Notes: generated from the sequence alone by a model not told the origin. 64,000 nt of DNA from RGIG8745 sp045576655 (GCA_045576655.1 JAZNGW010000006.1:1-64000), one strand, 5' to 3'; numbered from the stretch's first letter, positions 45,211 through 54,796 are shown. Translations and numbers: made by a program.

Positions 45211-45618
45211 ATGAGAAAAAAAGAAAACACCTTGACAAGAATGGAATTTCAGATCATGTCAGCCCTCTGGGATATCAACCACTCGGCTTGCGCATGGGAC
45301 ATCCTGGACCGATTTGAAGATCCTAAACCTGCCTACACTACTATCGCCACTTACATGAAAGTGCTGCGCGAGAAGGGCTATGTAGACTATTTCAAGAATA
45401 AGGGCGAGGGCAAAACGCACATGTATGTGGCTAAGGTGACGCGTGCGGAATACACCCGACAGACCATGAAGGAAATGAAGAAGAACCTGTTTGACGACAG
45501 CTTGGAGTCAATGTTCAGTTTCTTCGTTACAGAAGAGAAACTTACGGCTGAGGACATTGCGGAACTGCTGCGCATAATCAACGGCGAATCAGAACAGAAG
45601 AGGGAGGAAGGCGTATGA
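45211..45618 (+). CDS. BlaI/MecI-type transcriptional regulator
   Basis: The 135-residue protein has an N-terminal winged helix (about 6-75: LTRMEFQIMSALWDI, ILDRFEDPKPAYTTIATYMKVLREKGY) and a C-terminal dimerisation helix. BlaI-type repressors are released when the partner M56 sensor protease is activated. It overlaps the M56 gene by 4 bp. In Bacteroidota such pairs are often not linked to a beta-lactamase, and none is present here. Confidence 0.92.
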   Translation: MRKKENTLTRMEFQIMSALWDINHSACAWDILDRFEDPKPAYTTIATYMKVLREKGYVDYFKNKGEGKTHMYVAKVTRAEYTRQTMKEMKKNLFDDSLESMFSFFVTEEKLTAEDIAELLRIINGESEQKREEGV

Positions 45619-47459
45619 ACGAACTGCTAATCTACATCGTCAAGTCGGTAGTAGTGCTTTTGTTGCTCTACGCTCCATATTCGCTGCTTCTGCGCAAGGA
45701 GAGTTTCTTCAGGACGAACAGGTTTGTTCTGCTTTCTATTCTCGCACTTTCATTGGTGCTGCCTTTGTGCAATTTCTCTTCGCTCTATTTGGGAAACCTC
45801 GAAAGCGAACTGATTAGTACACCCATTTCACCTCTCATTTTTGACGACGGAGAGGCAAATGTGAATCACGGAGTTCCACTTCAAATGAAGAAAGAGGCTG
45901 CTACAGACCAATCAGCAGAGATAGAGACAACAGTGCTGGCTCCGGAATTAAAAGCGACGCAAGAAGCGAAGACAGACATAGCGGGACTGACAGAGATACT
46001 TGCCTCAATTTACATCATCGGTTTTGGCTTAGCCGTACTGGTCAGATTGTGGCAGTTGGTCCGCATGGAAAGACTCGTACAGCAGGGATGCTTGTGGAAG
46101 GAGAAGAAGGACGGCGTAACTATTTATTGCCACACCAAAGACATAGCCCCTTGCAGCTGGATGAACAAGATTGTAATCAGCCAGAAAGACTACGACTCGC
46201 ACCGCCGTGAAATTCTTCTGCACGAAAAAGGGCACATCGCTTGCCGCCACTCATTCGACATACTGCTTCTCATAGCAGTGCAGACGATACAGTGGTTCAA
46301 TCCATTTGTCTATATGTTTGGCGCAAGCCTTAGGGACGTGCACGAATACGAAGCCGACGATTATGTGTTGCGCCAAGGAGTGTCGGCCAATGAATACCAA
46401 CTGCTACTACTCAAGAAAACAGTTGACACCAGCTCCTACGCCTTCGCAAACAGTTTTAACCATAGCACACTTAAAAACCGTATTATTATGATGAAAAAAG
46501 AAAAGGGAAATCCATGGATGCGCAGCAAAGTGCTGTACATATTACCGCTAACACTCATTGCGCTGTGTGCATTTGCCAGTCCTGAGACAAAGCAAGATGC
46601 CATAGAGGAAGCCACATCAGCCGTTATCGCTGACACTATTGCAGTAGAACAAAAAACAGAGACCGTTAAGACGACGGCACCAATAGAGAATATCATCCAA
46701 AACAAAGCAGAAGAAACCGAGACCAAGGCTGTAGAGCCGGAAACGACTGCTATTGAAGAGGAAAGCGACACGAAAAAGATTGACATGAGCGACCTGCTCC
46801 TCGTGTTCGAAGGCAAGGCTGTAAGCAAGAAGGAGTTCAAGAAACTTTGGAAGGAACACTACGATCAAGTTACCCATATTGTCTACACCGACCTTAAGGA
46901 CATAGGAAAAATTATAGACAGAGAGTACTATAAACATGGAGTTACCTGGATCTCCCCTTCACGAATAAAGGAGTGCAAGACCGCAGCAATCAACTTGCCC
47001 GACTTAATCACTGAGCATAAAGATGCAGCAGGAGTAATTGTCGTTGAGAAAATGGAAGACGTTATCGGACAGGAGCCACATCCTCTCTGCTGGTATGCAT
47101 GGTATAAGACCATTAGCATTAGCAACACTGAAATTGAGGCCGACACCGCAACCAACTTTGTACTTTCAGGTACGACAACAAAGGGACTGCGCGATGTGGC
47201 GTACTTGATTAACTTTGAGGACGAAGACGGCGACATCAGTAAGAAACCTACAGCAGTAGTGCTTGTTAAAGACGGCAAGTTTTCCTATCGCACAAAACTC
47301 GACAAAGAAGTCAGAGCACGAATACGCGCCGTATTTGAAGACGGCTCACTCTGCGAAGCTACCATAGAAGAGCAATTCATACCAGGAAACGTGCTTCACA
47401 TCTTAGTTATGGACAATCAATACAGACGCACAAACCACACGTTGCCAACACCGGAATAG
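45615..47459 (+). CDS. M56 (BlaR1-type) membrane metallopeptidase
   Basis: The 614-residue protein has four predicted membrane helices (about 5-25, 36-60, 125-148, and one near 305-320). The zinc motif HEKGH lies at residues 203-207 (REILLHEKGHIACRHS), and the downstream Glu is in HEYEADDYVL. After the last helix comes an acidic Thr/Glu-rich stretch and a periplasmic C-terminal part of about 230 residues, with a carboxypeptidase-regulatory-like beta domain (about 515-600). There is no penicillin-binding domain, so the signal sensed is not evidently a beta-lactam. It works with the BlaI-type repressor upstream. Confidence 0.9.
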   Translation: MNELLIYIVKSVVVLLLLYAPYSLLLRKESFFRTNRFVLLSILALSLVLPLCNFSSLYLGNLESELISTPISPLIFDDGEANVNHGVPLQMKKEAATDQSAEIETTVLAPELKATQEAKTDIAGLTEILASIYIIGFGLAVLVRLWQLVRMERLVQQGCLWKEKKDGVTIYCHTKDIAPCSWMNKIVISQKDYDSHRREILLHEKGHIACRHSFDILLLIAVQTIQWFNPFVYMFGASLRDVHEYEADDYVLRQGVSANEYQLLLLKKTVDTSSYAFANSFNHSTLKNRIIMMKKEKGNPWMRSKVLYILPLTLIALCAFASPETKQDAIEEATSAVIADTIAVEQKTETVKTTAPIENIIQNKAEETETKAVEPETTAIEEESDTKKIDMSDLLLVFEGKAVSKKEFKKLWKEHYDQVTHIVYTDLKDIGKIIDREYYKHGVTWISPSRIKECKTAAINLPDLITEHKDAAGVIVVEKMEDVIGQEPHPLCWYAWYKTISISNTEIEADTATNFVLSGTTTKGLRDVAYLINFEDEDGDISKKPTAVVLVKDGKFSYRTKLDKEVRARIRAVFEDGSLCEATIEEQFIPGNVLHILVMDNQYRRTNHTLPTPE

Positions 47460-47559
47460 GGACAATACGCGCTCAAACGTGAAAGAACGTTAATGCAACC
47501 GAGTTGCAAAAGTATTTATATATATTTGTAATACTTAACCTTCTAATACATACACACCT

Positions 47560-48717
47560 ATGAAGCAATTTATCATCTTAAGCCTCATGATGCTCAACGT
47601 CAGCATCGGCAAAGCGCAGTATCTGATACAGTCGCCCGACGAGAAAGTGAAAGTTACGCTACACACCAAGACGACGAGGAAGAAGAACAGTAAGTTCAGC
47701 GTGCCGTCGAAGATGACGATGAAGGTATTTAACGACAAACAAGTTCTGGCAGACAACGAAATAGGACTCACTGTGAAATCAGAAGGGAAGAGGACGGAAT
47801 TTGGCAAATGCCACATAGTAAAATCCTACAGGGGCATAAGGCAACTCGACACCCAGAAGGACATCACCGACCTCACGGGACGCTACAACAGCATACTACT
47901 GAAAACTGAAGAGGGAATCACCCTCGAGGCCAGAGTATACAACGACGGAGTGGCATACCGGTTCGGCGTGTCGGGCTACGAAGGCGACTACAAGATTCTT
48001 GACGTGTGCAACGTGCTTCCTGAGGAGAAGGCTATAGCTATACTCGGCACGTTCGAGGGCGAGTACGTTATGCCGTGGAGAACAATGAAAATCGACACAA
48101 TGGAGGCAGAAGCAGCCAATGCCGTCGCGACAACAACGACAAAAAGCGATGCCGCCGACAGAGGTACGAGAATTGTGCCTTGGAAGGACGCGCTCTCGAC
48201 AATATCAGTAGGTACAGCCTTCAGTTGGTACAGCGGTGATGGCGTCTGGGGCAACATCAGCCAAGACCACAACATTGCTGTCGACTTCACCTACAAGTAC
48301 ATCTACGGAGGGGTGAGCTTCGTCCCTTGCCACTCAACCCAATACATCCATTGGGACGAAGAGAAAAACAGCAAATACGGCGCACCTTTCAATAACGTGA
48401 TGGGCGACATCCATTCATGGAACTTAGGCGTGAGAGCAGGTTTCTGCCTGCCCGTTCAGAACGGCTACGAAGTGTGGAACTTCATCCCTTACGTTGCAGC
48501 CTCGGTGATGCATCTGAAGCAGCACGGCGACACCAGGGAGGGCTACAGCGGACTGTCCAAGCACAATCACTATCTCGTAGGACCTGGCGTGAAAATACAG
48601 TGCTCACTGCGCGGAGGATTCACCCTCGGTGCTGCCTACGAATACCAATTCTTCACAGGCAGCAATACCCCTACCGGCATGAACTCACTGACCCTCTCCC
48701 TCGGGAAAATGTTCTGA
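47560..48717 (+). CDS. GH97-N-like domain fused to an outer-membrane beta-barrel
   Basis: The 385-residue protein has a signal peptide (to about residue 19, GKAQ). Residues about 20-170 resemble the N-terminal super-sandwich of GH97 enzymes: IQSPDEKVKVTLHT, NDKQVLADNEIGLTVKSEG and ARVYNDGVAYRFGVSGYEGDY. The catalytic GH97 domain is missing. Residues about 210-385 look like an eight-strand outer-membrane barrel ending in Phe (LTLSLGKMF). It may anchor a sugar-binding domain at the cell surface; the function is unknown. It lies 100 bp after the M56 gene, preceded by a TATATTTG -7 element (47521-47528). Confidence 0.65.
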   Translation: MKQFIILSLMMLNVSIGKAQYLIQSPDEKVKVTLHTKTTRKKNSKFSVPSKMTMKVFNDKQVLADNEIGLTVKSEGKRTEFGKCHIVKSYRGIRQLDTQKDITDLTGRYNSILLKTEEGITLEARVYNDGVAYRFGVSGYEGDYKILDVCNVLPEEKAIAILGTFEGEYVMPWRTMKIDTMEAEAANAVATTTTKSDAADRGTRIVPWKDALSTISVGTAFSWYSGDGVWGNISQDHNIAVDFTYKYIYGGVSFVPCHSTQYIHWDEEKNSKYGAPFNNVMGDIHSWNLGVRAGFCLPVQNGYEVWNFIPYVAASVMHLKQHGDTREGYSGLSKHNHYLVGPGVKIQCSLRGGFTLGAAYEYQFFTGSNTPTGMNSLTLSLGKMF

Positions 48718-48786
48718 TTGAGGAGACGAGGAGAAAGGCGAGAGGAAAATAAGGATAAAGGCCTTCATTAATATCTAATAAAAAGG

Positions 48787-48837
48787 AACGCATATCTAAC
48801 AAAAAAGGTTAAACTTTCAGTTAGGTATGCGTTTTTT
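48787..48837 (+). terminator. Terminator after the beta-barrel gene
   Basis: AACGCATATCTAAC (48787-48800) pairs with GTTAGGTATGCGTT (48820-48833), 14 bp with one wobble and a 19-nt loop; T residues run on to 48837. Confidence 0.82.
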
Positions 48838-48909
48838 ACGCCCGTCCGCTTGTGTATATTTAAACGTTTAGATTATTTTGCCTCCATAAATCTAAACTAT
48901 TAAATAACC

Positions 48910-49553
48910 ATGAAGCGCAAGCAAGAAGACAGGCAACTGACAAGAGCAGAAATGGAGGTCATGAGTATCCTTTGGGATTGTGGCAAAGGCATGACCAACA
49001 ACTTCTCGTGATGAAGGTAGTGGGGAATCGACTGCAGCCTTTCACCAACAACCTCAACCACGGCTCACTCAAAAAAAGAATCACAATGATGTACAAAAAG
49101 AAATCAAACCGATGGCTCATGCTCAAATCGCTTTGCGCCATCCCCGCCCTGGTACTCGCTCTCAACGCTTTTGCCACACCTGAAGGCACTGCTGCCACAA
49201 TCGACAAAGCCATCAACAGTTTGGAACAGCAAATAATTCAGTCCGACAGTACCAAGCGTCCTGTTGTGGAAATCAGAAGTCTTGTCACCTTATGGCCTGA
49301 GATTGACCAGTACGGACGCATCATCGGTTTCTCTCGCGAGAAGAAGGCAACAACAGGTCCATTCAAGGATGTATATTTCACGAAAAACAACACGTTCATC
49401 AACGGACGCCAGGCAACAAATGAGGAACTCGAAAACTATAAGGAACTGCTGAAGAACGCTAAGTTCAGTATAATAAAGACCGCACAAGGCAGTACCGAAT
49501 ACAATTATAAAGACAAGGACGGTGTGCTAATATTTATTACAGAAGAAAAATAG
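48910..49553 (+). pseudogene. Deletion-fused remnant of a second BlaI/M56 pair
   Basis: 48910-49011 encodes 33 residues that match the start of a BlaI protein (LTRAEMEVMSILWDCGKG) and then stops. Immediately overlapping in another frame, from about 48990 to the stop at 49551-49553, is sequence matching the tail of an M56 sensor (QQLLVMKVVGNRLQ, then NNLNHGSLKKRITMM and a membrane helix), which aligns with about residues 268-330 of the intact M56 protein at 45615. The repressor C-terminus and the protease zinc domain are missing, as expected from one internal deletion of roughly 1 kb. The C-terminal 150-residue piece could still be translated from an ATG near 49012. Confidence 0.8.
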
Positions 49554-49564
49554 CAAACCGACGA

Positions 49565-49605
49565 AAAGCAGAAGGGACGCACAGCTGTGCGTCCCTTTGC
49601 TTTTT
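49565..49605. terminator. Bidirectional terminator between convergent genes
   Basis: AAGGGACGCACAG and CTGTGCGTCCCTT are adjacent perfect complements centred between 49584 and 49585, extended by AAAGC/GCTTTTT. It can serve the BlaR-like remnant on the plus strand and the GH51 gene on the minus strand. Confidence 0.85.
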
Positions 49606-49626
49606 ATATCCTCTATTTCTACGGGA

Positions 49627-51609
49627 TTACTTCTTAATCTTGTACATTGCGAATGACTTAGGAGCGATGTTCACATTAAGGGTTGTGCCTTCAACTGTGA
49701 TGTCCTTGGTCTGAGGAACGTACTTGGTTGGGTTGTCGAGAGTGTTCTCGCCGTCGAGGTTGTCAGCAGAGTAAGTAGTCAAGCTACCTGTGCGAGTGCC
49801 CTTCTTCAAGCCGTTGAGGTTCACGCTGATGTCCTGAGCCTTCTCGCCTGTGTTGACAATCTTCACGATAACTTCGTTAGTGTTCTTGTCGAACACTGAG
49901 CTAGCGAAAAGTCCTTCCTGGCCTTCTGTGCCGGCAACAGGTTTGCCGTTCCAAGTGAGCTTGAGAACGTTAGTACCCTTGTTGTGAGCGTAAATCTGGT
50001 GGAAGTACCATGAGCAGCTGCGGAATGAGCGGAGGTTGTCGAACCAGATCATGTCCGGACGCCACTGCCAACCGTCGATGTGAGCAAAGAGCGGAGCGTA
50101 AGTTGCCATAGTCACGATGTCAGCGTTGCGCTCTACACCTGTGAGGAATGCTGCCTCAAGGAGTGATGCGTTGAAGTGATTCCACTTCTTGCCGCGTCCG
50201 TGGCAAGCGTACTCGCCTGCGAACACCTTAGGACCCTTGCGCTGGTAGTTGTCGTAGCGAGGACCGCTTGCGAGGAACCATGTCTCAGGGCGATAGAAGT
50301 GCTCGTCAACGAGGTCTGCACCGAGTTTGCGCATCTCTGGCCAGAGGTATTCGAAGTCAGCGCCCTCTGAGTTAGGACCTGAGCTACCGATGATCTGGAT
50401 GTGCGGATACTTAGCGCGAACCTGCTCAACGAATGGCTTGAGGTTCTCTGGGTAGATTTCACCCCACTGCTCGTTACCGATACCTACATACTTGAGGTTG
50501 AATGGTTCTGGGTGTCCCATGTCGGCACGAAGCTTAGCCCACATATTCTTCTCAGGGTCGCCGTTAGCGAACTCGATGAGATCGAGAACGTCGTCGATGT
50601 ATGGCTGGAGCTGGTCAACTGGTACGTGAGCGTGGCTGCGGTGTGAACCGTTCTGGAACTCACAAGCGAGACCTACGTTGAGTACTGGGAGCGGTTCTGC
50701 GCCGATTTCCTCTGAGAGGAGGAAGTACTCGTAGAATCCGAGTCCGTAGCTCTGGAAGTAGTCTGGGAAGAAGCGGTAGTCAAATGTGTAGTGCCAACGG
50801 TTCTCGTTGAGCGGACGGTTCTCAACCGGACCAACTGTGTTCTTCCACTGGTAGCGAGTCTTGAGGTCTGTACCTTCAACGATACATCCGCCTGGGAAGC
50901 GGAACACGCCTGGCTTAAGGTCGTAAAGAGCCTGAGCGAGGTCCTTACGCATACCGTTCTCGTGGCCTTTCCATGTGTCAACAGGGAAGAGACTCACGTG
51001 CTCAAGGTCAACGACTGCGCTGCGGCGGTCGAGCATGATGCGGAGAGTACCTTTGTCGACAGTCTTGTTTGCCTTGATTACAACCTGGTATTTCTTCCAC
51101 TCCTTAGAGTCGATCTTCACCATTGTTTCGCTGAACTGCTGGCGCTCGTCCTGAGTCTTAGGGTCGCAAAGCATTACGCGGATGCGGCCTTCGCCACCTT
51201 CTGGTACGCGTGCCCATACTGAGAAGCGATATTCTGCGCCCTTCTCATATCCGATGCCGAAGAATCCTTCGTTCTCCATGCCGGAATACTTGTCGTTGTG
51301 GCCGCTGTAGCCGAGACGTACGTAGTGAGGGTTCTTGTTGAAAGGACCGTCGTTCTTCAACTGGATGTTTCCGTACACGTCCCATCCCATGTAGTTGTCA
51401 GGGAATTCGAACGAACGGTTCTTCACGAGTTCGGCGTAGAGTCCGCCGTCGGCAGCATAGTTGATATCCTCGAAGAAGATACCGTACATCGTAGGGGAAA
51501 TCTCAGCACCGAGTTTCTTTGTGTTCACATCAAACTGGTGGGATGTTCCCTGAGCCATTGCACATGCGGCAAATCCGAATGCCGCAAGTGTAGAGGTTAG
51601 TTTCATCAT
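49627..51609 (-). CDS. Secreted GH51 alpha-L-arabinofuranosidase
   Basis: The 660-residue protein has a signal peptide ending CAMAQG (about residue 20). The start of the GH51 fold is SPTMYGIFFEDINYAADGGLYAELVKNRSFE; a carbohydrate-binding insert follows (about 75-215). The TIM barrel then has FRFPGGCIVEGTDL (near 235), the acid/base Glu in VGIGNEQWGE (near 376) and the nucleophile Glu in VFAGEYACHG (near 465). A C-terminal beta-sandwich closes the protein. It releases arabinose from arabinan or arabinoxylan side chains in the periplasm or outside. It is a single-gene unit. Confidence 0.94.
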   Translation of the reverse strand: MMKLTSTLAAFGFAACAMAQGTSHQFDVNTKKLGAEISPTMYGIFFEDINYAADGGLYAELVKNRSFEFPDNYMGWDVYGNIQLKNDGPFNKNPHYVRLGYSGHNDKYSGMENEGFFGIGYEKGAEYRFSVWARVPEGGEGRIRVMLCDPKTQDERQQFSETMVKIDSKEWKKYQVVIKANKTVDKGTLRIMLDRRSAVVDLEHVSLFPVDTWKGHENGMRKDLAQALYDLKPGVFRFPGGCIVEGTDLKTRYQWKNTVGPVENRPLNENRWHYTFDYRFFPDYFQSYGLGFYEYFLLSEEIGAEPLPVLNVGLACEFQNGSHRSHAHVPVDQLQPYIDDVLDLIEFANGDPEKNMWAKLRADMGHPEPFNLKYVGIGNEQWGEIYPENLKPFVEQVRAKYPHIQIIGSSGPNSEGADFEYLWPEMRKLGADLVDEHFYRPETWFLASGPRYDNYQRKGPKVFAGEYACHGRGKKWNHFNASLLEAAFLTGVERNADIVTMATYAPLFAHIDGWQWRPDMIWFDNLRSFRSCSWYFHQIYAHNKGTNVLKLTWNGKPVAGTEGQEGLFASSVFDKNTNEVIVKIVNTGEKAQDISVNLNGLKKGTRTGSLTTYSADNLDGENTLDNPTKYVPQTKDITVEGTTLNVNIAPKSFAMYKIKK

Positions 51610-51795
51610 AAAGGTTGAATAATTTATAAATTAGTATTAGATATGTCTCTATTGGCGATACTGACATTGCCGCAAACAGAGTTGGCAAGCCGACATTCGC
51701 CCTATTTGCAAATATAGTACAAACTATCAAATCAGCAAAATAAAACGGAAAAATCATACACATCCACATCAGTGGTGAGGGGAACGAGCGCTCGT

Positions 51796-52686
51796 TCAGA
51801 ACTTCAGATAAGGCTGAAGACGCACAACCTCCTCCTCGGTAAAGATGCCTGTGCGACGCAGCGCATCAATATCGGCAATTTTGCCGTAGAGGCGTATGTA
51901 TCTCAACAAATCGAGCGTCTGCTCGTATGAGATATAAGGATGGGAGTTGAGTCGCTGGAACGATGCAGTATTGATGTCGAACGCTTCAATGCGCGTCGCT
52001 GCCGTGTCGACCTCGAACCATTCAAGCAGTTCGGGAGAAAAGTACTTGACTTCCAGCAGTTGCCCGACAGAATGGTAGCCGCCCAACCGCTTCCGCTGCT
52101 CCACGATGTTGCGAGAAATCCACGAACCTACTCCTGGAATACGCTGCAGAAGAGCGGTGTCGGCTGTATTGGGGTCAACTTTTGTGAGTCGCTTAAATTT
52201 TTCGGGGTAATTGCGTTTCCATTCTGCCCCATTCGTTCTGACCGTATCAGGTGCAGCGCTCGCCTTTGCAGGTTTGCGCTCATAAGTGTGCTTGGGCGTC
52301 TCCTTGCGGGAATAGTCCGCACCTATACGGACATAAGGCAAAAGTCGCGACACGTCCTCGTCGGTCAGCGTGTACACTCGGCCTATTGCCTCTGGAGTAC
52401 GGAACACCGCTCCCGCCCTGCGATAATTAAGAAACGTGTGCGTTTGCTTCGGACTGAGTCCGAAACCTATGAGTGAAACGGAATCGACTGTGTTGGGGTC
52501 AAACTCGCTCATAACAACTGGTGCAGACTGCACTGTTGAGTCCGCTCCGGCCTCAACAGCGGCAGATCCATCATGATCCGAGTCCTTAAGTATAAGAACA
52601 CCTACAAAAATCACCGCAATGAGCGACAGGACCACAATGGACCTCCTGTCTGACTTGGAATAATATAGAAAATCCCTAAATGCCAT
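51796..52686 (-). CDS. Membrane-anchored helix-hairpin-helix protein
   Basis: The 296-residue protein has one N-terminal membrane helix (about 17-34). Three ComEA-type helix-hairpin-helix units follow: FDPNTVDSVSLIGFGLS (near 65), VDPNTADTALLQRIPGVG (near 166) and FDINTASFQRLNSHPYIS (near 235). HhH units bind DNA backbone without sequence preference. The protein could act at the inner membrane in DNA uptake or DNA handling; no other competence gene is nearby. Confidence 0.82.
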   Translation of the reverse strand: MAFRDFLYYSKSDRRSIVVLSLIAVIFVGVLILKDSDHDGSAAVEAGADSTVQSAPVVMSEFDPNTVDSVSLIGFGLSPKQTHTFLNYRRAGAVFRTPEAIGRVYTLTDEDVSRLLPYVRIGADYSRKETPKHTYERKPAKASAAPDTVRTNGAEWKRNYPEKFKRLTKVDPNTADTALLQRIPGVGSWISRNIVEQRKRLGGYHSVGQLLEVKYFSPELLEWFEVDTAATRIEAFDINTASFQRLNSHPYISYEQTLDLLRYIRLYGKIADIDALRRTGIFTEEEVVRLQPYLKF

Positions 52687-52724
52687 TCACTCCCCCCTAA
52701 ACACTAAGCTCTAAACCCTAATCT

Positions 52725-54098
52725 TTAAAGGAACGCAAACACGCCCAACTGATTAAGCAGAATCAGTCCGATTGCTATTGGCGCCACAAAACGCAACACG
52801 AAGATGAGCGCCTTGAAGTAAGGAGCACGCACAGTGCCGCCGTTAGTGATTTCGTCCTTAACAAACTTGCGGTTAAGGTACCATCCCGTAAAGATTGCAA
52901 TGAACATACCGCCCACAGGCAGGAATATGTTGGAAGAAACATAATCGAAGAAGTCAAAGATAGAGAGCCCGAACAGTTTGAAGTCGCTTAGCGGACCGAA
53001 CGAAAGTGCGCAGAACACTCCCACGACCGAGCAGGCTATGGTCACAATCCACGCCGCCTTACGGCGCTTCATAGAAAATTCTTCCGAAACGTACGCCGTA
53101 ACAACCTCGTGCATAGAAATCGTAGAAGTGAGGGCCGCAACGACCAGAAGGAAATAGAACATCACCGCAAAAACGTAAGCCAACATCGGAACTGCGCCAA
53201 ATGCCTGCTGGAACACGTTAGGCAGAGTTATGAAGATGAGCGACGGACCAACGTCATTGCTATTGAGTTCGTAGCCCGCACTGAACACCGCAGGGAAAAT
53301 GATGAACCCAGCCATAATGGCCACCAGCGTGTCAATGACCGACACGTTGAGCGCCGTCTTGGCCAGGTTGGTGTCCTTTCCGAAATACGAAGCATAGGTG
53401 CATAGACACCCAAGCCCAAGGCTAAGCGAAAAGAACGCCTGTCCCATAGCACTGAGGATGACCGAACCGTCAACCTTGCTGAAGTCGGGCTTCAGCAGAA
53501 ACTCCACTCCTTTCGATGCACCAGGTTGCAGAACTGAGCATACCACCAGAATGAGGATTATGACAAACAGCGCCGGCATCATTACTTTGGAGAACTTCTC
53601 AATGCCGCTCTTCACGCCACGCACCACGACAATGTGGGTCAGCACCATGAAAGCAAGCATCCAAAGCGTGCATATCCACGGATTGGCGGACAACTCGCTG
53701 AATATCCGAGGGAAGTCGGCTGTGGTCTTGCCTTCAAAATAGTTCGAAGCCGCAAGCACCGTATACTCCGCCGTCCACCCCGCCACAACGGCATAGTAAC
53801 TCAGAATGACGAATCCCGACAGCACACCAAGCCTGCCCACCCATTTCCACGGAGTGCCAGGAGCCAGTTTGCGATACGCGCCGGCAGTGTTCGAATGAGT
53901 GCTGCGACCAATCAGGAATTCGCTCATCATAATAGGCAAACCGAGCAACACAATGCACAAAATGTATACAATGATAAACGCCGCACCGCCGTTCTGACCT
54001 GTTTCAACAGGGAATCGCCAAATATTACCAAGTCCTACAGCCGATCCGGCAGCCGCAAGAACAACGCCAAGTTTGCTTCCGAAATTTTCTCTTTCCAT
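52725..54098 (-). CDS. Sodium-dependent transporter (NSS/SNF family)
   Basis: The 457-residue protein has about twelve membrane segments. The family signature GSAVGLGNIWRFPVETGQNGGAAF-like block starts near residue 18, and helix 6 contains SLSLGLGCLCTYASYFG (near 230). These LeuT-fold transporters use Na+ to take up amino acids or related amines. It is a single-gene unit, divergent from the VanZ-like gene, and starts 38 bp after the HhH gene region on the same strand. Confidence 0.9.
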   Translation of the reverse strand: MERENFGSKLGVVLAAAGSAVGLGNIWRFPVETGQNGGAAFIIVYILCIVLLGLPIMMSEFLIGRSTHSNTAGAYRKLAPGTPWKWVGRLGVLSGFVILSYYAVVAGWTAEYTVLAASNYFEGKTTADFPRIFSELSANPWICTLWMLAFMVLTHIVVVRGVKSGIEKFSKVMMPALFVIILILVVCSVLQPGASKGVEFLLKPDFSKVDGSVILSAMGQAFFSLSLGLGCLCTYASYFGKDTNLAKTALNVSVIDTLVAIMAGFIIFPAVFSAGYELNSNDVGPSLIFITLPNVFQQAFGAVPMLAYVFAVMFYFLLVVAALTSTISMHEVVTAYVSEEFSMKRRKAAWIVTIACSVVGVFCALSFGPLSDFKLFGLSIFDFFDYVSSNIFLPVGGMFIAIFTGWYLNRKFVKDEITNGGTVRAPYFKALIFVLRFVAPIAIGLILLNQLGVFAFL

Positions 54099-54220
54099 AG
54101 TCTATACATTACGATTCGCTCCAACCAAGCAATGTGACCTTATGCTACAGTTTTAGGAGAATAAAGCGCAAAAATACGATTTTTTCCGTACTTTTGCGAG
54201 CAAACGCCACAAATACATCT

Positions 54221-54631
54221 ATGGACATGCTGAAACGTCACTTCTGGACACTGGCCGCATCGGTTGCCATCATCATTGCGTCGCTCATTCCTATACCGGA
54301 AATCAAACCGCTTGAGGACATACCTCTGATGGACAAGTGGACCCACTTCGTGATGTACGGAGGACTGGCATGCGCTGCATGGTTCGACATACACCGCAGC
54401 AAGAAGCAAGTGCCGACGACAGGAAAACTGCTTCTTGCCATCGTCTATCCCATTCTTCTCGGCGGACTCATGGAATTGGCGCAAGCGTATCTGACCACCT
54501 GCCGCAACGGCGACTGGCTCGATTTCATCGCCAACACGATAGGAGCAGTCATTGCAATCCCCATTGGCGCAGTCATAAAAAGGCTCCTCGCCAGGCATCA
54601 GACCAAAGTAAAGAGCGCTGGCAAACCATAA
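54221..54631 (+). CDS. VanZ-like small membrane protein
   Basis: The 136-residue protein has four hydrophobic segments. The VanZ-type pattern is PLMDKWTHFVMYGGLA in the first third and GLMELAQAYLTTCRNGDWLDFIANT-like sequence in the second, with conserved Asp/Asn at the membrane face. The start at 54221 (MDMLKRHF) follows a TACTTTTG -7 element at 54189-54196; the longer frame from 54134 has no support. VanZ-like proteins of this size are common in Bacteroidota, role unknown. Confidence 0.82.
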   Translation: MDMLKRHFWTLAASVAIIIASLIPIPEIKPLEDIPLMDKWTHFVMYGGLACAAWFDIHRSKKQVPTTGKLLLAIVYPILLGGLMELAQAYLTTCRNGDWLDFIANTIGAVIAIPIGAVIKRLLARHQTKVKSAGKP

Positions 54632-54645
54632 AAACCGCCAGTCCC

Positions 54646-54676
54646 TTTGTCAGTTTAAAATAAAACCTTAACTTTG
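54646..54676 (+). promoter_or_regulatory. tRNA-Leu promoter
   Basis: TTTG at 54646-54649, a 19-nt spacer and TAACTTTG at 54669-54676 match the Bacteroidota consensus exactly. Transcription would start near 54683, about 29 nt before the mature tRNA. Confidence 0.8.
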
Positions 54677-54711
54677 CACCGTCAACCAGGAGGAGCAATC
54701 CTCACCCAGAC

Positions 54712-54796
54712 GCGCCTGTGGTGAAATTGGTAGACACGCCAGACTTAGGATCTGGTGCTTCGCGGCGTGTAGGTTCGAGTCCTATCAGGCGCACCA
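54712..54796 (+). tRNA. tRNA-Leu (anticodon UAG)
   Basis: The 85-nt gene has an acceptor stem GCGCCTG (54712-54718) that pairs with CAGGCGC (54786-54792), followed by A and an encoded CCA. The anticodon stem CCAGA/TCTGG encloses loop CTTAGGA, giving anticodon TAG. A long variable arm (GCTTCGCGGCGT region) and a TTCGAGT T-loop confirm a class II tRNA-Leu. A strong terminator begins at the next base. Confidence 0.97.

Noticed and set aside
45211..47459. Beta-lactam resistance regulators
   Set aside because: The pair resembles BlaI/BlaR1, but the sensor lacks a penicillin-binding domain and no beta-lactamase gene is nearby, so a resistance role is not supported.
53109..54137. Plus-strand frames opposite the NSS transporter
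   Set aside because: They are antisense shadows; the minus-strand protein carries the complete transporter signature.
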